Assembly: GCF_003219815.1 (NCBI RefSeq)
Contig: NZ_QJVD01000013.1
Span: forward strand, 62,001-126,000
Reading direction: 5' to 3'
Length of the DNA stretch: 64,000 bases
Origin: Arthrobacter livingstonensis
GTDB taxonomy: Bacteria; Actinomycetota; Actinomycetes; Actinomycetales; Micrococcaceae
Numbering within the stretch: position 1 is the first letter of the stretch; each line of letters starts with the position of its first letter. Shown in pieces: positions 11,523 to 21,500 of the stretch. Under the pieces are notes generated by a model, which was given only the letters and a program-made list of their open reading frames with translations, did not search any database and was not told where the DNA came from. Made by a program: the position numbers and the translations under genes.

Positions 11523-12925
11523 GCACCACGTCAGCCGCCCCCGCAAGGCCGCGCCACCGATACATCGACGCCCTCGCCGACAACTCGGTCTTCGTACTCG
11601 GCGCGCTCGCCGCCATCTGGCTGGCCTGGCTGCTGCTCTCCGAAACACTGCACGTGGGCTGGCGCCTGTTACCGATTTTCGTGGCGTTTTGGCTGGTCCT
11701 AAGCTACCTGGTGCACCCGCGCATCCATCGCATCCTCACCTCGGTCTACGTTCCCGATTACTTCATCGGCCGCGCCCGCACCAGTGACGGACTGCTTGGC
11801 GATCCCGTCAACCTGGCCTTGGAAGGCACCGAGTCCCAGGTCCATGCCGCCATGACGCGGGCCGGCTGGATCAAGGCCGACGACGTCACCCCCGCCTCAA
11901 GCTGGAAAATAGTCACCACCACCGTGCTGCGGCGCAGCTACGATGAGGCGCCTGTCAGCCCGCTGCTGCTTTTTGGCCGCCAGCAGGACCTGGCCTACCA
12001 GCAGGAGGTTTCCGGCAACCCCTCCAAGCGCCACCACGTGCGCCTGTGGCACAGCCCCGCGGGTTGGATGCTGCCGGGCGGGCACCGTGCCGACTGGCTG
12101 GCGGCCGGGACCTTTGACCGTGCCGTGGGTCTTTCCCTCTTCACCCTCCAGGTGACGCACAAGGTCGCGGCGGACACCGACGTGGAGCGCGACCACATTG
12201 TGGGCACCCTCACCGCTCTGGGGGAGGACGTCTCGGTGCGCACCATCGAGGACTTCTCCAGCGGTTACCACGCGCGCAACGGCGGCGGGGACACGATCGA
12301 GACGGACGGCAACCTGCCGGTGGTTGACGTCGGCAAGGTATCCGATAGTGGCGTGGAGCCGGGTCCCGGCTGGGAGGAACGGATGGCGGCACGCGCCAAC
12401 AAGCGTCCCGTCTCAATCACCTTTGGCGCGGCGCTCGTCGGCCTGCGCGTGCTGGCCGGGGCCATCGTTGTTGCCTCCGGAGCCTCCGGAGCCTCCGGCG
12501 GCAAGGACGGGCCGTCAGGGGTGCTGGCCGTCCTCGTCGGCCTGGACGTGATGCTTGCGGACTGGGCCGTGCCGCTGGTGCTGGGTGCCGGAGTGGTGCT
12601 TGGCCTGCTGTATCTGTTCGTCGGGGTACTGACGTTTCGGGGCGTGAACTGGGCACGCAACACAGCCATGGCCTGCAGTGCACTGCTGATCCTGCTGACG
12701 GCCTCAGGCTTTTTCCTGGGCCACGGCATTGCCCTCCGGGAGAACATGTTGGGGCTGCCGCTGGACATCCTGGTGTTGCTGGCCCTCTCCGGCGAGGCAT
12801 CCAGCCGGTGGGCCAGGCGGGTGCGCACCGGGCCCGGTGAATCCGCCCATGCCACGGGAGATAAGGTAGTACGGACACAATATTTACTTTCTGCAGGGGA
12901 GATCCATGGCTGCGATCAACCGTGA
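11519..12925 (+). CDS. LssY_C-domain membrane protein
   Basis: 468 residues. Two N-terminal membrane segments (VFVLGALAAIWLAWLLL and a following hydrophobic stretch LLPIFVAFWLVLSYLV) precede a soluble region that resembles the LssY C-terminal domain: GDPVNLALEGTESQVHAAM, then AGWIKADDVT and later VRLWHSPAGWMLPGGHRADW. After a linker come three or four further hydrophobic segments (~300-430). LssY_C domains occur with PAP2 phosphatases or alone, and their function is not established. The last 20 nt overlap the start of gatC, so translation may be coupled. A GCCTCCGGA triplet repeat near 12475 encodes a short Gly/Ala/Ser linker. Confidence 0.7.
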   Translation: MSTTSAAPARPRHRYIDALADNSVFVLGALAAIWLAWLLLSETLHVGWRLLPIFVAFWLVLSYLVHPRIHRILTSVYVPDYFIGRARTSDGLLGDPVNLALEGTESQVHAAMTRAGWIKADDVTPASSWKIVTTTVLRRSYDEAPVSPLLLFGRQQDLAYQQEVSGNPSKRHHVRLWHSPAGWMLPGGHRADWLAAGTFDRAVGLSLFTLQVTHKVAADTDVERDHIVGTLTALGEDVSVRTIEDFSSGYHARNGGGDTIETDGNLPVVDVGKVSDSGVEPGPGWEERMAARANKRPVSITFGAALVGLRVLAGAIVVASGASGASGGKDGPSGVLAVLVGLDVMLADWAVPLVLGAGVVLGLLYLFVGVLTFRGVNWARNTAMACSALLILLTASGFFLGHGIALRENMLGLPLDILVLLALSGEASSRWARRVRTGPGESAHATGDKVVRTQYLLSAGEIHGCDQP

Positions 12926-13202
12926 GCAGGTGGCGCACTTGGCGACACTGGCCCACATCGAGATGAGCGACGACGAACTGGACCGCATGGCCACAGAGCT
13001 GGCGGTGATTGTGGATTCGGTTAAGAGCGTCAGCGAGGCTGCCGGGGACGACGTCCCCGCCACATCCCATCCGATTCCGCTGACCAACGTGATGCGTGAC
13101 GACGTGGTGGGCCATGTGCTCACCGCCGAAGAGGCGCTCTCCGGCGCCCCGGATGCACAGGACGGCCGCTTCAAGGTCCCCGCCATTTTGGAGGAGAGCT
13201 GA
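12906..13202 (+). CDS. gatC: Aspartyl/glutamyl-tRNA amidotransferase subunit C
   Basis: 98 residues, the usual GatC length. The N-terminus REQVAHLATLAHIEMSDDEL is the family signature. The middle DDVPATSHPIPLTNVMRDD and C-terminal FKVPAILEES are also typical. GatC is the small scaffold that joins GatA and GatB in the GatCAB enzyme, which converts Glu-tRNA(Gln), and Asp-tRNA(Asn) where present, to the amidated form. The ATG at 12906 follows AGGGGAG. It overlaps the preceding membrane-protein gene by 20 nt and lies 3 nt upstream of gatA. Confidence 0.97.
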   Translation: MAAINREQVAHLATLAHIEMSDDELDRMATELAVIVDSVKSVSEAAGDDVPATSHPIPLTNVMRDDVVGHVLTAEEALSGAPDAQDGRFKVPAILEES

Positions 13203-13205
13203 TCC

Positions 13206-14756
13206 ATGAATGCCCATGAATTGATCCGTTCCAGCGCCGCCGTTATGGCCGCCAAGCTGGCGTCCGGCGAAATCACTTCCGTTGAGCTGGTCCAGGCCCA
13301 CCTTGACCGCATCGCCGCCGTGGACGGCGGCGACCGCGGAGTCAACGCGTTCCTGCACGTCAACACCGAAGAGGCCCTGGCCGTTGCCGCGGACGTCGAT
13401 GCCCGCCGCGCCAGGGGCGGCTCCGACGCAAGGGAACTCCACGAACTGGCCGGCGTGCCCATCGCCGTCAAGGACCTGATCGTCACGATCGGCCAGCCCA
13501 CCACTGCCGGCTCGAAGATCCTTGAGGGCTGGATGAGCCCGTACGACGCCACCGTGGTCAAGAAGCTGCGCGCCGCCCGGATGCCGATCCTGGGCAAGAC
13601 GAACCTTGACGAATTCGCCATGGGCTCCTCCACCGAGCACTCCGCCTACGGGCCAACCCGCAACCCGTGGGACCTGGACAGGATTCCCGGCGGCTCCGGC
13701 GGAGGCTCGGCGGCCGCCGTCGCCGCCTTCGAGGCACCCCTGGCCCTGGGCACCGATACCGGCGGCTCCATCCGCCAGCCCGGCGCCGTCACCGGCACGG
13801 TGGGCGTGAAGCCCACCTACGGCGCGGTCTCGCGCTATGGCGCCATCGCGATGGCCTCTTCCCTGGACCAGATCGGCCCGGTCTCACGGACCGTGCTGGA
13901 CTCCGCCCTGCTGCAGGAAGTCATTGGCGGGCACGACCCGCAGGACTCGACATCCCTGACGGATCCCTCAACCGGACTTGCCGACGCCGCACGCTTGGGC
14001 AATGTGAAGGGCATGAAGATCGGCATCATCAAGGAGCTGCACGGCGAGGGCTACCAGGCCGGCGTCGAAAACCGCTTCAACGAATCCCTGGAGCTGCTGC
14101 GCGGCGCCGGTGCCGAAATCGTCGAGGTCTCCTGCCCGAACTTCGGCTACGCACTCGGTGCCTACTACCTGATCATGCCGTCCGAGGCCTCCTCCAACCT
14201 GGCCAAGTTCGACGGCGTCCGCTTCGGCATGCGCAAGCTGCCCGCCGAGGGCCCCCCCACCATTGAGCGCGTCATGGCCGCCACCCGCGCCGCCGGCTTC
14301 GGCGACGAGGTCAAGCGCCGCATCATCCTGGGCACCTACGCCCTGAGCGCCGGCTACTACGACGCCTACTACGGCTCGGCCCAGAAGGTGCGCACCTTGA
14401 TCCAGCGCGACTTCGCGGCCGCGTTTGCCCAGGTCGATGTGCTGATTTCCCCGACGTCGCCCACCACGGCGTTCAAGCTCGGTGAGAAGCTTAACGACCC
14501 GCTGGCCATGTATCTGAACGACGTTGCGACCATCCCGGCGAACCTGGCGGGCGTGCCCGGCCTGACCCTGCCCGGCGGCCTGGCGGATGAAGACGGCCTG
14601 CCCGTCGGCATCCAGCTGCTGGCCCCCGCCCGCGAGGACGCCCGCCTTTACCGCGTGGGTGCCGTGCTCGAATCCCTGCTCGAGGCACAGTGGGGCGGCC
14701 CGATCCTGGACCAGGCGCCCGCATTGGCACAGACAGCAGCCAAGGAGGCTAAATAA
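13206..14756 (+). CDS. gatA: Aspartyl/glutamyl-tRNA amidotransferase subunit A
   Basis: 516 residues of the amidase-signature family. It liberates ammonia from glutamine for transamidation on GatB. The catalytic triad fits GatA spacing: Lys89 in IAVKDL, cis-Ser164 in [13 protein letters not shown] and nucleophile Ser188 in [10 protein letters not shown]. The C-terminal [11 protein letters not shown] and [10 protein letters not shown] are conserved. It is the middle gene of gatCAB; TAATG couples it to gatB with a one-base overlap. Confidence 0.98.
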   Translation: MNAHELIRSSAAVMAAKLASGEITSVELVQAHLDRIAAVDGGDRGVNAFLHVNTEEALAVAADVDARRARGGSDARELHELAGVPIAVKDLIVTIGQPTTAGSKILEGWMSPYDATVVKKLRAARMPILGKTNLDEFAMGSSTEHSAYGPTRNPWDLDRIPGGSGGGSAAAVAAFEAPLALGTDTGGSIRQPGAVTGTVGVKPTYGAVSRYGAIAMASSLDQIGPVSRTVLDSALLQEVIGGHDPQDSTSLTDPSTGLADAARLGNVKGMKIGIIKELHGEGYQAGVENRFNESLELLRGAGAEIVEVSCPNFGYALGAYYLIMPSEASSNLAKFDGVRFGMRKLPAEGPPTIERVMAATRAAGFGDEVKRRIILGTYALSAGYYDAYYGSAQKVRTLIQRDFAAAFAQVDVLISPTSPTTAFKLGEKLNDPLAMYLNDVATIPANLAGVPGLTLPGGLADEDGLPVGIQLLAPAREDARLYRVGAVLESLLEAQWGGPILDQAPALAQTAAKEAK

Positions 14757-16264
14757 TGAGCGTTGACACCATTTTGAGCTTCGAAGAAGCCATGGAAAAG
14801 TACGATCCCGTCCTGGGCTTTGAGGTCCACGTCGAGTTGAACACCAAGTCCAAGATGTTCTCCTCCGCCCCCAACGTCTTTGGCGACGAGCCGAACACGA
14901 ACGTCAACGAGGTATGCCTGGGCCTGCCCGGTGTGCTTCCGGTGCTGAACAAGAAGGCAGTGGAGTCCTCGATCCTGATCGGGCTGGCGCTGAACTGCAA
15001 GATTGCCGAGCACTGCACCTTTGCCCGCAAGCAGTACTTCTACCCGGACACCCCCAAGAACTTCCAGACGTCCCAGTACGAAGACCCCATCTGCTACGAC
15101 GGCTGGATCGACATCGAGCTGGCGGACGGCACAGTCTTCCGGGTGGAGATCGAGCGCGCACACATGGAAGAGGACGCCGGAAAGCTGACCCACATGGGCG
15201 GTTCCACCGGCCGGATCCAGGGCGCCGATTTCTCCCTGGTGGACTATAACCGCTCCGGCGTGCCGCTGGTGGAAATTGTCACCAAACCCATCGAAGGTGC
15301 CGGCTCCCGCGCCCCCGAACTGGCGAAGGCCTACGTCGCTGCCATCCGGGAAATCGTGAAGAACCTGGGCGTTTCCGACGCCAGGATGGAACGCGGAAAC
15401 GTCCGCTGCGACGCCAACGTCTCCCTGCGCCCGTATGGCCAGGAAAAGTTCGGCACCCGCACCGAGACCAAGAACGTGAACTCCCTCCGCGCCGTCGAAA
15501 ACGCCGTGAAGTTTGAGATCCAGCGCCACGGCGCGGTCCTGGACTCCGGCGTCAAGATCATCCAGGAAACCCGCCACTGGCACGAGGACACGAAGTCCAC
15601 CACGTCCGGGCGTCCCAAGTCCGACGCCGACGACTACCGCTACTTCCCGGAACCGGACCTGGTGCCCATCGTGACCACGGCCCTCTGGGTTGAGCAGCTG
15701 CGCTCCCGCCTGCCCGAGCCGCCGGCCGCGCGCCGCAAGCGGCTGCAGGCCGACTGGGGCTACACGGACATGGAATTCCGCGACGTCGTCAACGCCGGGC
15801 TCATGGACGAGATCGAGGAAACCGTCACCGCCGGCGCCTCGGCCGCCGCTGCCCGCAAGTGGTGGATGGGTGAGATCGCACGCCGCGCCAAGCTGGCCGA
15901 CGTCGACCCCGCCGCGCTGGGCGTCAGCCCCGCCGTTGTTGTGGAAATTGAAAAACTCATCGCCTCCGGCGCCATCAATGACAAGCTGGCCCGCCAGGTG
16001 CTCGACGGCGTCCTTGACGGCGAAGGCACGCCGGCCGAGGTTGTCGAAAAGCGCGGCCTGGCCGTGGTTTCCGACGACGGCGCCCTGCAGTCCGCCATCG
16101 ACGAGGCACTTGCCGCCCAGCCCGACGTTGCGGACAAAATCCGCGGCGGCAAGGTCCAGGCCGTCGGCGCCATCGTTGGCGGCGTCATGAAGGTCACCCG
16201 CGGACAGGCCGACCCCGGCCGCGTGCGCGAGCTGATCCTGGCGACCCTCGGAGTCGAAGGGTAA
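14756..16264 (+). CDS. gatB: Aspartyl/glutamyl-tRNA amidotransferase subunit B
   Basis: 502 residues. GatB activates the misacylated tRNA carboxylate with ATP and uses ammonia from GatA. Seen here: GFEVHVELNTKSKMF at the N-terminus, the GLPGVLPVLNKKAV signature, LVDYNRSGVPLVEIV, RCDANVSLRP and TETKNVNSLRAVE in the catalytic cradle. The C-terminal YqeY-like helical tail (GGKVQAVGAIVGGVMKVT) binds tRNA. The length is normal for the family. Confidence 0.98.
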   Translation: MSVDTILSFEEAMEKYDPVLGFEVHVELNTKSKMFSSAPNVFGDEPNTNVNEVCLGLPGVLPVLNKKAVESSILIGLALNCKIAEHCTFARKQYFYPDTPKNFQTSQYEDPICYDGWIDIELADGTVFRVEIERAHMEEDAGKLTHMGGSTGRIQGADFSLVDYNRSGVPLVEIVTKPIEGAGSRAPELAKAYVAAIREIVKNLGVSDARMERGNVRCDANVSLRPYGQEKFGTRTETKNVNSLRAVENAVKFEIQRHGAVLDSGVKIIQETRHWHEDTKSTTSGRPKSDADDYRYFPEPDLVPIVTTALWVEQLRSRLPEPPAARRKRLQADWGYTDMEFRDVVNAGLMDEIEETVTAGASAAAARKWWMGEIARRAKLADVDPAALGVSPAVVVEIEKLIASGAINDKLARQVLDGVLDGEGTPAEVVEKRGLAVVSDDGALQSAIDEALAAQPDVADKIRGGKVQAVGAIVGGVMKVTRGQADPGRVRELILATLGVEG

Positions 16265-16326
16265 CTTCCGGGACTGGGGTGGCGGACCCCGGCATTCCCT
16301 CGGCGGCGGACCGGAGTCTCCTCGGC

Positions 16327-16384
16327 TGGGCCCACAATCGCGAGGGACCCGCTGCGCGCTTGCGGGCAGTGGGAGCGCTTGGGG
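16327..16384 (+). repeat. GAGCTTGCGAGC palindromic repeat, copy A
   Basis: This copy reads CTGGGCCCAC, then GCGAGGGACCCGCTGCG, GCTTGCG and GCAGTGGGAGCGCTTGGGG. It is the forward-oriented, most diverged centre among four copies in the window (others at 30841, 55647 and 61952). It lies in the 335-nt gap between gatB and the PP2C-like gene, where no gene was found. Confidence 0.75.
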
Positions 16385-16500
16385 ACTATCCGACCGACGG
16401 CCGCGGGCGGCCTTATGGTCTCCTCTACGCAGCCTACGGAAATACCGGCTCCGCCGCCTCTGCGGTCGAGACACGGACGCTCCCGCAGCCCGGAACTTGA

Positions 16501-16572
16501 GATCGGCGCCCGTTCGCGCTTTCTGCCACCGGTATCCCGGGCGCCGAAAGCGGGAACGGGCGCCGATTTTGT
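16501..16572 (+). terminator. Strong hairpin with T-run between gatB and the PP2C-like gene
   Basis: Arms GATCGGCGCCCGTTCGCG plus CTTTC (16501-16523) and GAAAG plus CGGGAACGGGCGCCGAT (16546-16568) pair over 22 of 23 positions. TTTTGTCT follows at once. The stem plus T-run is a good intrinsic terminator for gatCAB, although it lies ~240 nt past the stop and only ~30 nt before the next start. Confidence 0.65.
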
Positions 16573-16599
16573 CTGGGCCCGCTGTGGCAGGATGAGACC

Positions 16600-17424
16600 A
16601 TGACTTTCGGCTGGGAGATCCGCGCCCGCGTGCAATTTGAGGGCGACGCCCATGTCCTCGAGGACGCGTGCGGCTTCCAGGGACCCAATGCGTGGGTGAT
16701 AGACGGCGCCACGCCGCTGCTGGAACAGCTCGGCCTGCCGGCGGCATCGGACCCTCAATGGTTGGCGCAGGCGCTGAACATGATTCTCGCCGGGCCGTAC
16801 CGGGATCCGGTCCGGACCGGCGTTCGCGCGCGGCTTGCCTCGGCCCTGGCGGCCGTTGATGCCGCCGCCGCGCCGCTGGTCGGTGCCGAGCGGATCCGCT
16901 TTCCCAGCGCCGCCATCTCCGTCGTCCAGCTCAACGCCGGCGGCCTGGAGGTCGCCAGCCTGGCCGACTGCACCGTCGTCGTGCGGACGGACGACGGCGC
17001 CACCCACGTCGTGCGCGCAGGCGACGCAGACGCCGGCGTGGATGCCGCGATGGCCGGGCACGTCGAGGCGCGGAAGCCGGTGCCGCCTGAAGAACGCGCC
17101 CGGCTGCTCAAGCGTGATCGCGAACTGCGCAACACGTTCGGCAACCTTTGGGTGGCCCGGCGCGAACCGGAGGCGGCCGACCACGCGCACGTCGTCCAAC
17201 TGGCCCGGCCCGAGCTCGTGGTGATGGCAACGGACGGAGCCTGGCGGGCCGTCGACCTCGGCCTGGTCGCCGGGCCGGAAGAATTCCTGGAGCGCAGCGG
17301 CACCACGCTGGGCGCCCTGGGCCTGATGCAGGAACTGCGCACGCGGCAGGCTGAGATCGGCGAGGTGTCCGACGACGCCACGGTCCTGGCGCTGGCACCC
17401 ACAACGCCGGCCCCGCGCCAGTGA
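16600..17424 (+). CDS. PP2C (PPM)-like protein phosphatase domain protein
   Basis: 274 residues resembling a divergent PPM/PP2C phosphatase. It has an early acidic pair (VLEDACGF), AWVIDGATPL in place of the canonical DG-x-G metal motif, SAAISVVQL and LEVASLADCTVVVRT in the core strands, VVMATDGAWRAVD near residue 210 and a C-terminal DDATVLAL. These acidic residues would bind Mn/Mg for phosphoserine or phosphothreonine hydrolysis. Because the first DG motif is altered, activity is not certain. The stop overlaps the GTG of an APH-like kinase, so a kinase and a phosphatase are co-transcribed. Confidence 0.72.
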   Translation: MTFGWEIRARVQFEGDAHVLEDACGFQGPNAWVIDGATPLLEQLGLPAASDPQWLAQALNMILAGPYRDPVRTGVRARLASALAAVDAAAAPLVGAERIRFPSAAISVVQLNAGGLEVASLADCTVVVRTDDGATHVVRAGDADAGVDAAMAGHVEARKPVPPEERARLLKRDRELRNTFGNLWVARREPEAADHAHVVQLARPELVVMATDGAWRAVDLGLVAGPEEFLERSGTTLGALGLMQELRTRQAEIGEVSDDATVLALAPTTPAPRQ

Positions 17425-18350
17425 ACGCACGCATCGCGTGGGCCGGGCTGCCCGCGGAGGTGAGGGCCGGCGTCGGGGCCATCCTTGGGGAGCCGGTGGT
17501 GGAGGCGGCGACGCAGCCGGGCGGGTATTCGCCGGGTTCGGCAGACCGGCTCCGGCTGACATCGGGGCGGCGGGTCTTCGTGAAGGCGGTCAGCGGAGAA
17601 GTCAACGCCACCTCCGCCGCGCTGCACCGCCGCGAGGCTGCCGTCACCGCAGCCCTTCCGCCCGGGCTGCCCGTGCCCCGGCTTTTGGGTGCGTACGACG
17701 ACGGCACCTGGGTTGCGCTGGTCCTCACCGACGTGGACGGCCGGCACCCGCACCTCCCGTGGACCGGGCCCGAGCTGGAGCTCGTCCTGGATGCCCTGGC
17801 CGAAATCGCCGTCCGCACGGTGCCCGAGGGGTTGGAACTGCCCCGTTCAGGGGATTCCCTGCGGGGTGCATTCATGGGGTGGGAAAAGTTGCGCAGGCGT
17901 CCCTTGGACGGGCTCGATCCGTGGGCTGCGGGAAATCTTGACGTGTTGGTGGAGCTGGCAGGGCACGGCACACAAAGCATGGCGGGGGAGGCACTGGTAC
18001 ACGGCGACCTGCGCGCCGACAATGTCCTGCTGGCCGGTGGCAGCGCGGTACTGGTCGACTGGCCCTATGCATCGCGCGGCGCGGCGTGGCTGGATTCGCT
18101 GTCCATTCTCATCGACGTCAACACGGATTCGCCACGCGGGCGTGCGGAGGCGGTGCTGGGGACCCGTCGGGTGTTTTTCGGTGTCGCACCGCGGGCCGTG
18201 ACGGGTGTGCTGGCCGGTTGGGCGGGCTACTTCATGGACATGTCCCGCCGCCCGGATCCGCCCGGCATCCCGACGCTGCGCGTTTTTCAGCGCAGGCAGG
18301 CCGACGCGCTGCTCGGCTGGCTGAGGCTGCGGCTCACTCCCGTCACTTGA
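17421..18350 (+). CDS. APH-family phosphotransferase (second copy)
   Basis: 309 residues from a GTG overlapping the previous stop. ATP-lobe lysine is likely in RVFVKAVSGE. The catalytic loop VHGDLRADNVLL (His194, Asp196) is followed by a modified metal motif LVDWPYASRG, as in many aminoglycoside/hydroxyurea-type phosphotransferases. The substrate is unknown. It shares little beyond family motifs with the APH-like gene at 738-1589, so the two are not recent duplicates. Confidence 0.82.
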   Translation: MNARIAWAGLPAEVRAGVGAILGEPVVEAATQPGGYSPGSADRLRLTSGRRVFVKAVSGEVNATSAALHRREAAVTAALPPGLPVPRLLGAYDDGTWVALVLTDVDGRHPHLPWTGPELELVLDALAEIAVRTVPEGLELPRSGDSLRGAFMGWEKLRRRPLDGLDPWAAGNLDVLVELAGHGTQSMAGEALVHGDLRADNVLLAGGSAVLVDWPYASRGAAWLDSLSILIDVNTDSPRGRAEAVLGTRRVFFGVAPRAVTGVLAGWAGYFMDMSRRPDPPGIPTLRVFQRRQADALLGWLRLRLTPVT

Positions 18351-18421
18351 GGTTGGAGATGACGCGCCACCCCTCCACTTCGATCGGCGGGGGGCTCCAA
18401 TCCCAACCACGTAATGTGAGT

Positions 18422-18450
18422 GATTCAGAGTCGTAATGGTGGTTTACAAT
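18422..18450 (+). promoter_or_regulatory. Tentative promoter of the GH123-like gene
   Basis: TACAAT (18445-18450) lies 17 nt after GATTCA (18422-18427), about 55 nt before the chosen start. The surrounding sequence is AT-richer than the average here. The -35 match is weak. I do not see the GTTAAACGGTTAAC operator found at the ABC operon. Confidence 0.35.
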
Positions 18451-18506
18451 CACAAAGATTCAAGCAAGCATGGACGTACCACCATCGATGCCTTGGAGCT
18501 GAACCC

Positions 18507-21500
18507 ATGCCCACCCCGGAAACCGCAACGCCCGCCGCCCGAACCATCGCACCGCCGGCGCGGCTGCACCCGGAACTCGACTGCGGAACGGGGGAGTGGG
18601 ACAAGCTCGTCTACGGCAACCACAGGATCGTGGTGATGGCACCCGGCAGCGACGGAGGGCCTGCCGGTCCGCGGGCCACCTCCGTCATCCTGCCCTGGCG
18701 CCGGCAGGACCCCGACCCGGCCGCAGTGGATGTGATCGTGGTTTCCGCGGCAACCGGAGCGCGCGTTCGCAATGTGGTGGCCGGGGAACGTTCCGCGGCT
18801 GCCGGCCGCTTCACCTTTGAGCCAGTGGACGGCGCGGGCACGTACTACTTTTACTACCTGCCCTATGCCATGGTGGGGTCCGCACACTATCCCCAGGCGC
18901 AATACCTTCCCGCCCGCCCGACGGCGGATCCCGCCTGGGTGCGCGATGTCGCCGGCAGCGTGTGGGCCGCCGAATCACGACTTTCCGGCTCCGCGCACCC
19001 GGAGGCGATGGCCGTGCGGTACGAGTCCGCAAGTGCCTGGGATTCCCTTGCCCCGATGAACTTCACCGCCACCGGGGCCGAGCTGTCGGCAGTGCACGCC
19101 CGATATGCCGGTGCGCCGTTCCTGCTCTTCGCCCAGGACCGCCGCCACGCCATTTCGATGAAGGACGCCATGCCGGCGCACTGGGCCATTGCCGGACCGG
19201 CCGCCGTGGCGGGCGGGAACGCTGAAACGCTGTGCCTTTCCGCCCAGCCGGGGGAGGACTACGTGATCCAGCTGGGACTATACGCCCAAGCGGAACTGAC
19301 CGGAGTTTGCGTGGACGTCACCGCCCAGACGGGCGGCGACGTTGTTGCGGCCCGCTGCATCAACACGGCCGGCATCGACCACCGGGGCCGGCCGTTCAAC
19401 AAAACGCTGGTCGTGGCGGACGGAGCCGTCCAGGCCCTGTTTGTGGTGATCCCCGTTCCTGCTGCGGCGGCCGGATCCAGCGTGGAGGCCGTCATCACGG
19501 TGTCCACCTCGGCCGGGACCGCTGAACTGCCCGTGCGCCTGGACGTGGCTGCCGAAGCGGAGGCCGACATTGCCGCCGGCGGTATTGGCGACCCCCGTGA
19601 ACTCCGGCGCCTGGCCTGGCTGGACTCCACGCTTGCCCACGACGACGAACTGGTCCGCCCCTTCATACCCGTCACCCTCGACGAAGACACCCGGACACTG
19701 GGCATCCTCGGCCGGACCATGGCGCTGGCGGCCACCGGCCTGCCGGCACAGCTGTGCTCCACATTCACGGCCGCGGTCACCGGAACTGACGGACCAGTGC
19801 GCACCCTCCTGCGCCAACCCCTGGCGGTGATGGCGGACCTTGTGGACGGCCCCGTCCAGTGGGACCACTCGCCGCTGGCATTCACCGTGCACGGGCCGGC
19901 CCGTATTGGCTGGACATGCACCTGGACCAGTCCGCGCACGCCCCTGCAGGTCACGGTTGAGGCGCAGCTGGAGGCCGACGGCGCAGCAGACTGCGCCGTC
20001 CGACTGCACGTCCCGGACGGGGCCGCCGCCGTGGAACTGGAAGACGTCCGCCTCGTCATGGCACTCCAAGCCGATGCCGTGCCATATTCCATGGGCCTGG
20101 GCACGCCCGGGGGCAGGCGCATCCCCAACCTCGACTGGAGCTGGGACGTGCCCACGCGCAACCAGGAGTCGATCTGGCTCGGAGATGCCAACATCGGGGT
20201 GCAGCTGGCCCTGCGTGACGACAACTACGAACGCCCGCTCAACACCAACTTTTACCGCCAAAAGCCGCTCACTGCCCCGGAGTCGTGGGCCAACCCAGGT
20301 GCTGAAGTGACGCGAGCCGGCGTCACGCTCAAGGAGGTTGCCGGCGCAAACGGAGGTGACGCCGTCGTGCTTGAGGCGTTCAGCGGCGGGCGCACCATGG
20401 CGCCGGGGGAGAGCCTGAACTACGGCTTCCGGCTGCTGCTGACCCCGTTCAAGCCGATCAATCCGGCCCGCCAGCTGGCCAACAGGTACTTTCACGACCA
20501 GGGCAGCGTGGCGGAGATTGCCGCCACCGGCGCCACCGTGGTCAACATCCACCATGCCACCGCCCTGGCCCCGTTCATCAACGACCCCCTGTTGAGTTCC
20601 GACGCGCTGGCCGGCTATGTGGACGAGGCGCATGCGGCCGGGCTCAAGGTCAAGGTCTATGACACAGTGCGGGAGCTGACGGCGCACAGCCCGGACCTGC
20701 TGCCGATGCTGTCGCTGAACGGGGAAATCTTCAGCGACGGACCTGGCAGGGGGCACATTTGGCTGCAGGAACATGCCGGCGCCAACTATGTTTCGGCCTG
20801 GCATGCGCCCAATGTGGATGACATTGCGGTGGTCACTGCGGGGGAATCGCGCCTGCAAAACTGGTACATCCGCGGGCTGGACGAGCTGATCCGCCGGACC
20901 GGGCTGGACGGCATCTACCTCGACGACATCGCCTATGACCGCCACGCCATGAAACGGGTCCGGAAGGTGCTCCAGCGCCGCTGCGCAGACCCGGAAATCG
21001 ACATCCACTCGGCCAACCAGTTCAACGGAAAAGACGGTTTTGCTTCAAGCGCCAACATGTACCTGGAGCAGCTGCCGTACACGGACCGGCTGTGGCTCGG
21101 TGAGTATTTTGACTACGACAACACCGACCCCGCGTACTGGCTCGTTGAGGTGTCCGGCATCCCGTTCGGGCTGATGGGGGAGATGCTTGAGGGTGGCGGA
21201 AACCCCTGGCGCGGGCTGGTGTTTGGCATGACCGGCCGGGCCCCGCGCGTGGACAACCGGCCGCTGTGGGCCTTCTGGGCGGCCCACGGGCTGGCCGCGG
21301 CGCCCATGGTGGGGCACTGGGACCCGGCGGTGCCGGTGCGCACCAACCACCCCGGGGTCCTGGCCACCTCCTGGATCACACCCACCGGCGTGGTGGTGGC
21401 TCTGGCGAGCTGGGCTCCGGAGCCTGTTGCCGTGACGCTGGAGTTCGCGGACGGGTTCGAGTCTCTGGCCGTTTCAACTATTGCGGCCCCGGCAATTGAC

